From UBA6136 sp041158345 (GTDB taxonomy: Bacteria; Pseudomonadota; Gammaproteobacteria; Methylococcales; Methylococcaceae), in contig JBEBBO010000008.1 in assembly GCA_041158345.1 (NCBI GenBank), positions 4,181 to 68,180 of the forward strand: DNA of 64,000 nt, written 5' to 3'. Below, one piece after another: positions 16,904 to 25,093 of the stretch. The stretch's first letter is position 1; every line of letters begins with the position of its first letter. The position numbers were made by a program, and so were the translations under genes. The notes beneath the pieces are model-generated. The model was given only the letters and a program-made list of their open reading frames with translations. It had not been told where the DNA came from and did not search any database.

Positions 16904-18687
16904 GAAGATGAATGGGTTTCCCTGAAAAGCAGAAGATGTTCAACCACAGGCCCAAGGACGAGTGCGGGAATAAATGTCAAAGCCCCTGTAATCAGGACAA
17001 TCGCTATCAGAAGGACAAGAAAGAGGCCGTTATCCGTCGATAATGTGCCCGCACCTGCCGGGGATGTTTTCTTCAGCGCAAGGTGACCTGCAATGGCCAG
17101 AACGGGAATGGCTCCCCCTAGACGAGCGATGAACATCGTCACCCCCAGGACTAGGTTGTAGTAAGGCGTTAGGGATGTGATGCCGGCAAACGCGCTGCCA
17201 TTGTTGCTTGCTGCAGAGGAGAAGGCATAGAGGATTTCACTAAATCCATGGGGTCCTGGGTTCCCCACAGCACTTCTCCCGGGTTCCACCATCACAGAAA
17301 CCGCCGTGCCCATCAGAATCAAAATGGCGGGGATCAAAATGACCAGAGCCGCCATCTTCATCTCGAAGGCTTCGATCTTTTTACCCAGATATTCCGGGGT
17401 TCGACCAATCATGAGTCCAGCAATAAATACCGCGATCATGGCGAAAACCAGCATACTGTAAAGGCCGGAGCCCACCCCGCCAAAGATCACTTCCCCCACC
17501 TGCATTAACCCCATGGGCAGTAAACCCCCGATGGGCGTGAATGAATCCAGCATGCTGTTTACAGAACCATTAGATCCTGCCGTCGTCGCGATGGCCCATA
17601 GCGCCGATGCGATGATCCCGAATCGGGTTTCCTTCCCCTCCATGTTCCCGCCTGATTGGGAGAGATTCGCACGAGCATCAAGACCCAGTTGGGAAAGTGC
17701 CGGATTTCCCCTCTGTTCAGTCCATATTTCCACGAGGGCCAGTCCCCCGAAAACGAGGGTCATGCTGCCGACAATGACCATTCCTTGTCGTAGATCACCG
17801 ACCAACGAACCAAAGGTGAAACAGAGCGCGGCAGGAAGAAGAAGTATCGAGAGCAATTCGAGGAAATTCGATAGAGGTGTGGGATTTTCAAAGGGATGTG
17901 CTGAATTTGCATGGAAATAACCGCCCCCATTGGTTCCTAACTGCTTAATGGCTATCTGCGAGGCCACAGGACCCAGTGGAATGATCTGCGCATTCAGACA
18001 GCCCTCAGGACAGTCCCGATATCCATCCGAACGCCCAACCGTCGAATGGAAGCACTCAAGCGTTTTGAGGGGCTGATCAGGGGTAAGGCTTTGGACCACA
18101 CCCTGACTGATTAAAAGAACTGAGAGCAGTATCGCCAATGGCAGCAATACGTACAGATTGGCTCGAGTGAGGTCAACCCAGAAGTTGCCTATCCGTGAGG
18201 TATTTAGTCGGGTAAAACCTCGAACTAAGGCGAAGAGGACAGCCATCCCTGAAGCGGCTGAAAGGAAGTTCTGGACGGTAAGGCCTAGCATTTGGGTGAG
18301 ATAGCTGAGCGTCGTTTCGCCAACATAGCTCTGCCAGTTGGTGTTTGTGACAAAGCTCATCGCGATATTGAAGGCCAGATCTGACGGGACATCGGGCCGA
18401 TGTTGAGGGTTGAGGGGATGCGATCCTTGCACTCTGAGTAGCGCGTACAAGGCGATCGCACCCGTGACACTGAAAATCATGAGATGTAAGGCGTACTCCT
18501 TCCAATCCATCTCATGATCAGGATCAATGCCTGTTATGCGATAAAGCGCGTTTTCCAGCGGCCAGAATAAATTCAGCGATCGTGAATCGCCTTGTACCAA
18601 TCTCGCTATTAAAAGACCAAGAGGATAGGCCAACGCAAAAAGTATGATTAGGAGTTCAAGCAATTCAATGACTGCCGCGTGAATCAT
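16900..18687 (-). CDS. kdpA: Potassium-transporting ATPase K+-binding subunit KdpA
   Basis: This encodes 595 residues from the ATG at 18687, which overlaps the kdpF stop (ATGA) and fits the usual KdpA start. It is a multi-span channel-like subunit with four selectivity-filter repeats; visible filter segments include TNTNWQSYVG, TNGGGYFHANSAHPF, TTAGSNGSVNS and SSAASNNGSAFAG. It forms the K+ path of the high-affinity pump and is normally induced when K+ is limiting. Confidence 0.96.
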   Translation of the reverse strand: MIHAAVIELLELLIILFALAYPLGLLIARLVQGDSRSLNLFWPLENALYRITGIDPDHEMDWKEYALHLMIFSVTGAIALYALLRVQGSHPLNPQHRPDVPSDLAFNIAMSFVTNTNWQSYVGETTLSYLTQMLGLTVQNFLSAASGMAVLFALVRGFTRLNTSRIGNFWVDLTRANLYVLLPLAILLSVLLISQGVVQSLTPDQPLKTLECFHSTVGRSDGYRDCPEGCLNAQIIPLGPVASQIAIKQLGTNGGGYFHANSAHPFENPTPLSNFLELLSILLLPAALCFTFGSLVGDLRQGMVIVGSMTLVFGGLALVEIWTEQRGNPALSQLGLDARANLSQSGGNMEGKETRFGIIASALWAIATTAGSNGSVNSMLDSFTPIGGLLPMGLMQVGEVIFGGVGSGLYSMLVFAMIAVFIAGLMIGRTPEYLGKKIEAFEMKMAALVILIPAILILMGTAVSVMVEPGRSAVGNPGPHGFSEILYAFSSAASNNGSAFAGITSLTPYYNLVLGVTMFIARLGGAIPVLAIAGHLALKKTSPAGAGTLSTDNGLFLVLLIAIVLITGALTFIPALVLGPVVEHLLLFRETHSSS

Positions 18688-18776
18688 TGAAACCGCTCTG
18701 GAAAAAAGAGGGCAATCAGAAGGTAAACGAGGAGAACACCTGCGACCCATGAAACGATGAAGTCGGTGGTATCCAT
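18684..18776 (-). CDS. kdpF: KdpF small membrane subunit
   Basis: A 30-codon frame directly upstream of kdpA encodes one hydrophobic helix (VSWVAGVLLVYLLIALFF) ending in PERFQ. The ending P-E-(R/K)-F after a single span is typical of KdpF, which stabilises the KdpABC complex. Its TGA stop overlaps the kdpA start codon as ATGA, which indicates translational coupling and fixes both genes. Confidence 0.88.
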   Translation of the reverse strand: MDTTDFIVSWVAGVLLVYLLIALFFPERFQ

Positions 18777-18938
18777 CAATGCCCTGTTAATCGATGGATT
18801 GCTATAACCGCGGAGTCACTAGTCATGCGTTCGTTCGTTATCAGAGTTTGAGATCCATTCGTCCCCGGTGTCTCATGTCTCAGGGAAAGCAAGTACCCCT
18901 GTGCACATGAAGTCCTCTCTCACAGCAAAGGGGTTATT

Positions 18939-19130
18939 TCAGAAAAAGATGAATCCAAGAATGAGAGCCGCCGCCAGTATCCAAAAACCGATACGGCGAT
19001 CATGTCGGATCCGAGCGAGAAGACCTCGCTTATCCATATTCTCGTTTCCGCCTGAGTTATCCCCTGAGGCACTGCCAGTCCCCGGATCCCTTCCCTCGTG
19101 CGCCTTAATCTCTTCCTCTTCGTTTGCCAT
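18939..19130 (-). CDS. Small C-tail-anchored membrane protein
   Basis: This encodes 63 residues from the ATG at 19130, which has AGGAG about 7 bases upstream. The first 40 residues are acidic and Gly/Ser-rich; the C-terminus is a single hydrophobic helix (IGFWILAAALILGFIFF) after a basic segment (ARIRHDRR), so the N-terminus should be cytoplasmic. Unknown family. An upstream open frame to 19433 has no conserved look. It lies between the tnpB element and the kdp operon. Confidence 0.62.
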   Translation of the reverse strand: MANEEEEIKAHEGRDPGTGSASGDNSGGNENMDKRGLLARIRHDRRIGFWILAAALILGFIFF

Positions 19131-19446
19131 GACTTTGCTCCTGATGCGTGTGATGTTTCGTCTTGGGTGACACGCGTAAACGCTCCTTTCCCCAGTCCAA
19201 AGTCTCATGGGGATATCTTCTTTTCTATAGTCACACTTACGCACAGGGTGGACTTCTGCATTAGTGGCAGCGGGTCTCCTCCGGCTTAAAGGAGATGATT
19301 GATGAGGCCTATCAGGCAAACAGAGGTAATCATCCTTATTCCTCAATTGGCTGACTTTCGTAGAGCATGCTTCCCGGACAAACCCTCGCCTTGAGGGAAG
19401 GTCTCTCCTAAAACACAGATTCAGGATAGACACCAGCTTGACTACC

Positions 19447-19600
19447 CCTCTCCCTAAAGGAAGAGGATTCCTGCTTCATTAAGAACTGCTTATGCCGTTT
19501 GGCGACACAAGTCTGACATTCTCTCCACGGGCTAACACCGCAAGTCCTGCGGCTTTGATGTTGCGTGCCGCATTGATGTCCCGATCCAAAAGGGTCGAGC
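19447..19600 (-). ncRNA. Candidate omega (re)RNA at the tnpB 3' end
   Basis: In TnpB systems the guide RNA overlaps the 3' end of tnpB and runs into the right end, with the guide taken from the flanking DNA. The matching region here is the end of tnpB plus the 19447-19466 hairpin. About 65 of 75 bases of 19467-19541 are kept in the miniature copy near 28.75 kb. The RNA itself is inferred from the family; its 5' border is a guess. Confidence 0.3.
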
Positions 19601-20628
19601 AGGAAGAACAGGTCCATTCCCGGTCATTCAACGTCAGCGCATCGTTGATGTATCCGCAACAAGAACAACGCTTGGAGCTTGGAAAGAAGGTGTCGATCGC
19701 GACAACGCTTCGCCCCGCCCAATCCGCTTTATATTCCAGCATTCTCACGAAATATCCCCAGCCAGCATCAGCAATGTGCTTGCTGAGCTGGGGGTTGCGG
19801 GTCAGGTTCTTGACCTTGAGGGATTCAACGCAGAACACTTGGTTATCGTTAATCAGTCTGCGAGATAACTGGTGGAGGTTATCCATCCGGCCATCGGAGA
19901 TCTTGGCGTGAATGCGGGCCACCTTACGTTTGGCCTTGGCCCGGTTCTTCGAACCGAATGCTTTGTGAGCCAATCGCCTCTGGTATCGCGCGAGCTGAGC
20001 CGCATATTTAGCTGTACGGCGTGGATTGCCGGTTTTATCTCCCTCATCGGTCACGAAGAGATCCTTGATGCCCAGATCAATGCCGAGGGTATTCGGCGTC
20101 ACACTCAGCACCGTCGGAGTGAATTCGCACAGGCACGAAACAAAGTAACGTCCTGCCGAATCTTTGGTCAGCTTCAGGGTACTGGGTGCCGAGGGAAGTT
20201 CCCGCGACCAGCGAACATCCAGAGGCTCCGGACTCTTCGCCATATAGAGCTTCCCCTCTCGGTAGCTGAAAGCTCTCTGGGTCAATTCCGCCGACTGGCG
20301 GCCATGTTTCTTCTTGAAGGTCGGGTATTTGGCTCGCCCCTCAAAAAAGTTCGTAAAGGCGCTTTGCTGATGGCGAAGACATTGCTGCAAAGGCACCGAG
20401 GAGACATCATTGAGATAGGCAAACTCCGGAAGGCGTTTGATTTCCGTCAGCCGGGCTCTGGCCTTGAGGTAATTGATCTTTTCCTGTCGTTCCTGATAGG
20501 CCAAGCTACGCCACTCTAGGATCAGGTTATAGACTTTACGCACACACACCGAAGGTCTGAGCCAGAAGAACCTCCTGCTCAGGCGTGGGGTAGAACCGAT
20601 ATTTGTAGGCCCGTTTGCGCGTATTCAC
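19479..20628 (-). pseudogene. tnpB: TnpB RNA-guided nuclease gene, frameshifted near its start
   Basis: The main frame (356 codons) runs from a GTG at 20549. Its nuclease residues look intact: D158 in GIDLGIKDL, E242 in FCVESLKVKNL, the zinc finger pairs C295/C298 and C314/C317, and the LDRDINAARN motif (D322/D324). The expected N-terminus lies in another frame: from a GTG at 20628 the residues KRAYKYRFYPTPEQEVLLAQ are typical of TnpB starts and stop just past the join. The break falls in a TG repeat (CA tract 20541-20548); removing one base, or adding one TG unit, joins the frames. TnpB cuts DNA guided by RNA from the element end. The present gene probably makes no full-length protein, or a variant lacking about 27 residues. 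Confidence 0.85.
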
Positions 20629-20734
20629 GACGCGGAATATAGCCTGTGCTAACTATTCAGGCAACCGCTCTCCGGATCGAAGAGTTCGCTATGCCTCCCC
20701 GCCCCGAAGGACGGGGTTTCTCGCGAGATTAACG

Positions 20735-20995
20735 TTGAAAAATCTTTTTGTGGGCAATCGCAGTTACGCCAGCGACAATCAACAGTTGCACGCGCTTTTC
20801 TCACCATTCGGCCAAGTTCAGTCGGCGAATGTGGTCATGGATCGGGTGACGGGCCAATCCAAAGGCTTTGGATTTGTCGCCATGGCGGAGAACGAAGCCA
20901 AAACCGCTATCAGTGAACTGCATGGGAAAGAAATTCAGGGGCGCCCCTTAACGGTGAATGAAGCAAAACCCAGGGGAGTCACCGGGACCGGCTAA
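20735..20995 (+). CDS. RRM RNA-binding protein 1, start codon at insertion-element border
   Basis: This encodes 86 residues of one RNA-recognition motif: RNP2 is NLFVGN at the very start and RNP1 is KGFGFVAM near residue 50, with the usual beta-alpha-beta spacing. The likely start is a TTG at 20735, aligned with the ATG of the paralogues. It directly follows the left end of the tnpB element, so the native promoter and ribosome site appear to have been displaced; only a weak GAG remains upstream. The frame is also open back to 20615 through element DNA. Such single-RRM proteins bind single-stranded RNA and are often cold- or stress-induced. Confidence 0.8.
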   Translation: MKNLFVGNRSYASDNQQLHALFSPFGQVQSANVVMDRVTGQSKGFGFVAMAENEAKTAISELHGKEIQGRPLTVNEAKPRGVTGTG

Positions 20996-21431
20996 ACCTA
21001 ACTCCTCAGGAAGTGATGGGTCAGACTCGGGTTTTTCTCGCCGGAATCAGGCGCTGGGCCATTAGTATGCCGGTCATGGCTTATTTGAAAGGTAATCCCG
21101 AAGGGATCACTGAATCTCAGAGTTGACCGCTTATTTGTCCCTGTCTCTCACGATTTTTAGATGATAGGAAAACTACTTCCGTGGTTTTACCAAGTACCCA
21201 AACGGGGTTTTTCCAGTGCGGTTCGGTCACGTACCGTCCCTTACCGCTTTTTGGAGGGAAACGGCGTACTTGGCAGGTATCCCCAGATCCACCCATTCGT
21301 TTTTCATAAAAAATCTATACAAATCTTCATCTAACCTTAATGCGTCAATCATCACTATTGATGATTCGAAGCGATAGACTGCTATGGTCTCCTTTCAGCT
21401 TCAGAGATTTAGAGACTATCAGGGGGAATCC
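20996..21431. other. Intergenic region with nested inverted repeats
   Basis: No gene is seen over these 436 bases. The notable part is 21190-21273: CCAAGTAC (21190-21197) pairs with GTACTTGG (21266-21273), and inside it CCGTCCCT (21234-21241) pairs with AGGG and ACGG (21255-21264) around a two-base bulge. It may be a structured leader of the kinase gene or a small RNA. Confidence 0.4.
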
Positions 21432-22136
21432 ATGCCATCTCAAGATCAAGGGGCGAAGTTACTCGCTCTAATCGCCCATGAAATTCGGAGCCCTCTATCG
21501 GTCATCACGAATACCGCTCAGCTTCTGAATATGAACGAAGACGCCACGCCAGAAGAGCGGGCGTGTTACGAGCTCATCATGAGACAAGCCCGTCAAATTG
21601 ACGACACAGCAAATACCCTGATTTCAATTTCCAGAATCAAGCTGGGAAAGGATCCCATTCCACGCGATGACTTTCTCTTGTGCGAGCAATTGTTCGAGGT
21701 CATCGAGTCGAGTCGCCATCTTTTTGAAAAAAAGTCGATGCGTGTTCGCTTGGAGACGCCCCCCCATGCGACCACTGTCTCTGGATCAAAGATTCTGTTT
21801 AAGCAGGCCATGATTAACCTGCTAAACAACGCCTTGAAATTCAGCCCTTCAAATAGCAACGTTCATGTCAATGTCAGCCAGGAGAATGAGCGGGTTGTGG
21901 TCTCCGTCAAGGACGAGGGGCGTGGGTTAGACCCGAATGAAACACGGTCCCTGTTTTCCCTGTATGTACAATCTGGAGACAACTCAAATCGTTCAGGGCT
22001 CGGAATGGGCCTCTACCTTGTGAAGAAGATCGCCCGCCTCCATGGGGGCGGTGTATCAGTATCGTCTGAGGGCCATGGCAAGGGTTGTGACTTTCGACTA
22101 TGGCTTCCGATTTCGGACTCTACCCTGATGGCTTAA
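21432..22136 (+). CDS. Soluble histidine kinase without sensor domain
   Basis: This encodes 234 residues from the ATG at 21432, preceded by GGGGGAA; an upstream ATG at 21384 is weaker. The protein is only a kinase core: H16 in AHEIRSPLSV (HisKA), N box NLLNNALKFS, G1 DEGRGLD and G2 GLGMGLYLVKK. There is no membrane span, PAS or GAF domain, so the input must come from a partner protein. No response regulator is adjacent; the nearest is the single-domain receiver at 11685. Function is inferred from the family. Confidence 0.87.
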   Translation: MPSQDQGAKLLALIAHEIRSPLSVITNTAQLLNMNEDATPEERACYELIMRQARQIDDTANTLISISRIKLGKDPIPRDDFLLCEQLFEVIESSRHLFEKKSMRVRLETPPHATTVSGSKILFKQAMINLLNNALKFSPSNSNVHVNVSQENERVVVSVKDEGRGLDPNETRSLFSLYVQSGDNSNRSGLGMGLYLVKKIARLHGGGVSVSSEGHGKGCDFRLWLPISDSTLMA

Positions 22137-22278
22137 GTTTCCAGGCTGCAGTCACTGGTATGCAATTGTCCTGATATCACGCTATCCAGTTTTCGGGGAA
22201 TATGCTTCGGGTGACTCTAGCCCCAAGATCGGCTTGGATGATTTATTCAGAATTTAAAGCATCAGGACATAGACCAGC

Positions 22279-22593
22279 ATGAAGAACCTCTATATAGGCA
22301 ACCTCATTTACGGCATCGACAGTCAAAAACTAAAGGCGCTGTTCACGTCGTTCGGGCCAGTCAAATCTGCGAGTGTCGTCATTGACCGGGATACCGGCCG
22401 TTCCAAAGGGTGTGGCTTTGTCGAGATGGGAGCCACTGAGGCCAGTGCTGCCATATTGGCGCTTAACGGCAAAGAGTTTGAGAGTCGTGCTCTAAGGGTC
22501 AACAAGGCGAAACCACGTGAGACAACCAAGACCCGAGGAATTAGCCCTTTGGGGAGAGATCGATTTGAGGCGGGACCCTCGCGAGGATTCTAG
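22279..22593 (+). CDS. RRM RNA-binding protein 2
   Basis: This encodes 104 residues with one RRM (RNP2 NLYIGN at residues 3-8, RNP1 KGCGFVEM near residue 49) and a short basic, Gly/Arg-containing tail. In RNP1 the central aromatic Phe is replaced by Cys (GCGF rather than GFGF), which may alter RNA stacking. A paralogue of the other four RRM genes in this window. No strong ribosome site is seen before the ATG. Confidence 0.88.
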   Translation: MKNLYIGNLIYGIDSQKLKALFTSFGPVKSASVVIDRDTGRSKGCGFVEMGATEASAAILALNGKEFESRALRVNKAKPRETTKTRGISPLGRDRFEAGPSRGF

Positions 22594-22713
22594 GAGTCGT
22601 TCCTTATCCTTGCGATACCAATCGCATAACCAAAGTGCCCATTGCGTCGCCGATGATGCGCACTGAGCCTACGTAGCCTTTTCCTAGGCTAACCTTGTGA
22701 ATCAAGATTCCAT

Positions 22714-22915
22714 TCAGTCCTTCCGTGCGATGGTATAAATCACATTTACCTGAATACCTTCTAATCGAGCAATCTTCATGAGCTTCAAATTAAGCTCTTG
22801 CACCTTGCGTTGAGTCTCGGCATCGGGCTTCTCCATTGTGACCCGATAACCCGAACCAATGACGCGAGATTCAAACGATGCCGTTCAGTCGCTTGAGGTT
22901 CGACAGGTCATCCAT
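22714..22915 (-). pseudogene. Remnant of a small gene, frameshifted
   Basis: A 40-codon frame (22714-22836) beginning MEKPDAETQRKVQELN looks like real helical protein. Codons upstream in the same frame (SRVIGSGYRVT) also look coding but soon meet a stop. A second frame from an ATG at 22915 (MDDLSNLKRLNGIV) ends where the first begins, so one frameshift would join them into about 65 residues. Not recognised. It ends near an insertion-element left-end fragment. This reading is tentative. Confidence 0.35.
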
Positions 22916-22925
22916 ATTGTCTAAA

Positions 22926-22952
22926 CGACGGGGTTTCTCGCGAGGTTCACGA
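22926..22952. mobile_element. Left-end fragment of the tnpB element family
   Basis: ACGGGGTTTCTCGCGAGGTT matches the left end of the tnpB element at 20711-20730 except for one base, and TCACGATGA follows it as in the miniature copy near 28.85 kb. No right-end hairpin is found nearby, so this is a decayed piece. Confidence 0.65.
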
Positions 22953-22987
22953 TGAAGCCATCTGAAGTACTTGCTCTGAATTGAGCA

Positions 22988-23116
22988 TCAAGGACCATCA
23001 TCGATATCATCGGGTTCGATCTCAGACACATGGGTCAATTCAAGGGTAAATTCTTCAAACTTCACTTCATCTTCATGATCCAGGGATTCATAAGCCGATT
23101 TAATTGAATGAGTCAT
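22988..23116 (-). CDS. Very small acidic protein, 42 residues
   Basis: The frame starts at an ATG at 23116 with AGGAGA 6-7 bases upstream, a strong ribosome site. The product is highly acidic (EDEVKFEEF, EIEPDDIDD). Not recognised. It lies 93 bases downstream of the 118-residue gene on the same strand and may share its transcript. Confidence 0.55.
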   Translation of the reverse strand: MTHSIKSAYESLDHEDEVKFEEFTLELTHVSEIEPDDIDDGP

Positions 23117-23209
23117 TGGGTCTCTCCTAAGATTCGGATCGCATCCTCAGCATAGGACCCCAATTCAGTAAGAAGGTTGCGAGTCATCACCGACTCCTCG
23201 ATCCTTCCC

Positions 23210-23560
23210 TTAAAGCTGGGAAGTTTTATCCGTATAGCACCGCATCACCAGCCGAAACTCTCGTTCGAAATTCCGTGGCGCATAGGGTGATATAGCATGG
23301 AGCGGATCAAGTATTTGAAGCAGCGCTGCGTCAAAGCAGACACCCGGTGAAATGGATTCTCCCGTCGCTATCTTCATGAGGGTGGCCAACGCCACTTCTC
23401 GATCTTCAGATAGTCGAATCGCTTTAAAGAAGATGACCTGATCATGCGCAAGCTGATCGAATCGTTCCGCAAGGGAGAATGCACAGTAGGTAAACCATTC
23501 CGAGGACTCGGGGCTGGTCGGTGGGTCTTTACGTCGGAGTAGCGATTTCAGGAATCCCAT
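23210..23560 (-). CDS. Hypothetical protein, 116 residues
   Basis: The start at the ATG at 23560 is preferred over a TTG two codons earlier. A basic N-terminus (KSLLRRK) is followed by a mostly helical body with several cysteines. I do not recognise a family and see no signal peptide or membrane span. It precedes the small acidic protein gene. Confidence 0.5.
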   Translation of the reverse strand: MGFLKSLLRRKDPPTSPESSEWFTYCAFSLAERFDQLAHDQVIFFKAIRLSEDREVALATLMKIATGESISPGVCFDAALLQILDPLHAISPYAPRNFEREFRLVMRCYTDKTSQL

Positions 23561-23821
23561 ACACAAATTTTTCTGAAAAAAAATTCAACTTCAAAGTGAC
23601 CGCATGGGGCGAGTTTTGAGCAAAAGGCGCAACCTAGGGGCAAGGATTCCTCATGGACGCCAACTCGTCACCCGTTCGTTGGGCTATAAACGCAACTTTC
23701 GCATTCTGCTGAACCACAGGGGAACATTTTCAATCCTCAGACTGACAAAGTGAGGCGCCTTCGGATGGATTGGATCCCAAGGTAATACCTTTGTCACTGG
23801 TGTATCAGAGTCTCGCTGTTT

Positions 23822-24115
23822 ATGAAAACCCTTTATGTCACCAACCTCAGTTATCTGATCGACGATCTCAGACTGCGTCAGATTTTCTCACCATTTGGTG
23901 AAGTCCTCTCGGCCAAGATCATTATGGACCGGGAAACTGGGCGGTCTAGAGGGTTTGGCTTTGTCGAAATGCAATCCGAAGCCGCAGACTCCGCCACGAA
24001 AGGGATGAACGGTAAAGAAGTTGAAGGCCGTGTGCTGACAGTCACTGAAGCGAGACCGAGGGGCCAAGCCAAAAATCATGCCCAATATGGCGGACGAGAC
24101 CGGGCAATACCCTGA
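23822..24115 (+). CDS. RRM RNA-binding protein 3
   Basis: This encodes 97 residues with RNP2 TLYVTN at residues 3-8 and RNP1 RGFGFVEM near residue 49, then a short polar tail. Both RNP motifs match the canonical pattern. The RRM is very close in plan to the paralogues at 22279 and 38856. Likely an RNA chaperone-type protein; targets are unknown. Confidence 0.9.
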   Translation: MKTLYVTNLSYLIDDLRLRQIFSPFGEVLSAKIIMDRETGRSRGFGFVEMQSEAADSATKGMNGKEVEGRVLTVTEARPRGQAKNHAQYGGRDRAIP

Positions 24116-24170
24116 CTCGGCTTAATCGTTGAGATCAGTACCAAAGCATATCTGGTTGAGGTATCCCATC

Positions 24171-24470
24171 ATGGGCGAGAAAGACATTTATTTAGAGCGG
24201 CTCAGTGAACAGCTTGACGGCTGGAAAGCAGAAATCCTGGCGCTTGAGATGAAGGCCGAGACCGGAGGAGACGAAGTCAAAGCAAGTTGCGAGGAAGCCT
24301 TGAGCGAATTGAAGAATGTCTACGAGGCAACCCAGGCAAATGTAGGAGTTTGGATCGAATCAGCGGATGACTCCTGGGAAGTACTTGAGGCAAATGTGGA
24401 GGGGCATATCGAATCCGCTACCTCAGCGCTCAAGAGTGCAATCCAGCATATGAAGACCCTTATCGGTTAG
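24171..24470 (+). CDS. Coiled-coil stress protein, sll1863-like
   Basis: This encodes 99 residues from the ATG at 24171 (GAGG 9 bases upstream). It is almost wholly helical and charged, with heptad-like segments (YLERLSEQLDGWKAEILALE) and Trp residues spaced as in the sll1863 family of small coiled-coil proteins. Those are linked to stress responses, with no defined biochemical role. It follows the third RRM gene on the same strand after about 55 bases. Confidence 0.65.
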   Translation: MGEKDIYLERLSEQLDGWKAEILALEMKAETGGDEVKASCEEALSELKNVYEATQANVGVWIESADDSWEVLEANVEGHIESATSALKSAIQHMKTLIG

Positions 24471-24490
24471 GACAGCGATGGGAAGCCGAT

Positions 24491-24685
24491 TTAGGCGGCA
24501 GCCATGCTCTCAGACCTTTCTATAAAGCCGGCTAACCAGCTATAGGCTTCTGCTGAACCCAGTGGATATGGGTTATCAAAGGTACTTCCCCCTTTGGAGG
24601 CCCATTTCATGCCCTCATACCTTGCGATCTGATTGATCTGGACAACGACAGCCCTGTCGGAAGATGACGTCATTGAATGTTTCAT
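24491..24685 (-). CDS. Rmf/CrpP-like small protein
   Basis: This encodes 64 residues. The second half, with EGMKWASKGG, then DNPYPLGSAEAYSWLAGF, follows the pattern of ribosome modulation factor and CrpP-type proteins: a Gly-rich helix, a PYP turn, and W-x-x-G-F/W near the end. In that superfamily Rmf pairs with ribosomes in stationary phase; others have unrelated roles. The usual Cys before the Pro is Asn here. The ribosome site is weak. The family call is by pattern and moderate. Confidence 0.55.
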   Translation of the reverse strand: MKHSMTSSSDRAVVVQINQIARYEGMKWASKGGSTFDNPYPLGSAEAYSWLAGFIERSESMAAA

Positions 24686-24817
24686 ACGTTAGATCCGCTC
24701 TAGATATTCCGGGTGGACCCCCGGTCCGACGTTAAACCGTAACAATGAGAGTAGACCGCTACTTTCAGAGAAAGTTTTGTTTTCAACGAATAGTTCGGCG
24801 CAACTTCTCTGCACCGC

Positions 24818-25090
24818 CTATTTCGGAGTGCTGAAGGGCCAGCTCATCCGGCTGAGGACGCCATCACGGGCACATTCAAGCGTTTCAAAGCTGCGGCCCG
24901 TCTCAAAGACCCGATCATCCAGATCGTATAGGTGATATCTAAAACTCGAACTCTCCATGAAAAGGGGTTCGTTAGCAGGGGTTGAAACGTCAAAAGAAAC
25001 GAGAAAGTCCTTTCCTATACGGTAGATTTTATGGACTCGAATTTCAGTCCCTTGATCCAGGACATCGAACTGCTTCAGGGCGTCTCTCAT
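24818..25090 (-). CDS. Hypothetical protein, 90 residues
   Basis: Start at the ATG at 25090; a TTG one codon earlier is possible. The product is a mixed alpha/beta polypeptide (TEIRVHKIYRIGKDFLVSFD) without a signal peptide. Not recognised. The pattern of alternating strands looks like a real small domain. Confidence 0.48.
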   Translation of the reverse strand: MRDALKQFDVLDQGTEIRVHKIYRIGKDFLVSFDVSTPANEPLFMESSSFRYHLYDLDDRVFETGRSFETLECARDGVLSRMSWPFSTPK

Positions 25091-25093
25091 CAA

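Larger units (their letters stand above)
19440..20734 (-). mobile_element. IS200/IS605-group element with tnpB only (IS1341-like)
   Basis: The element carries tnpB and no tnpA. The right end (low coordinates) has a subterminal hairpin at 19447-19466 (CCTCTCCC, loop TAAA, GGAAGAGG, one G-T pair). The left end has a hairpin at 20702-20716 (CCCCG, loop AAGGA, CGGGG) followed by TTTCTCGCGAGATT. Both ends recur in the miniature copy near 28.7 kb, and the left end again at 22.9 kb, which supports these borders to within about ten bases. Without tnpA it depends on a transposase from elsewhere. There are no terminal inverted repeats or target duplications, as expected for this group. Confidence 0.82.
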
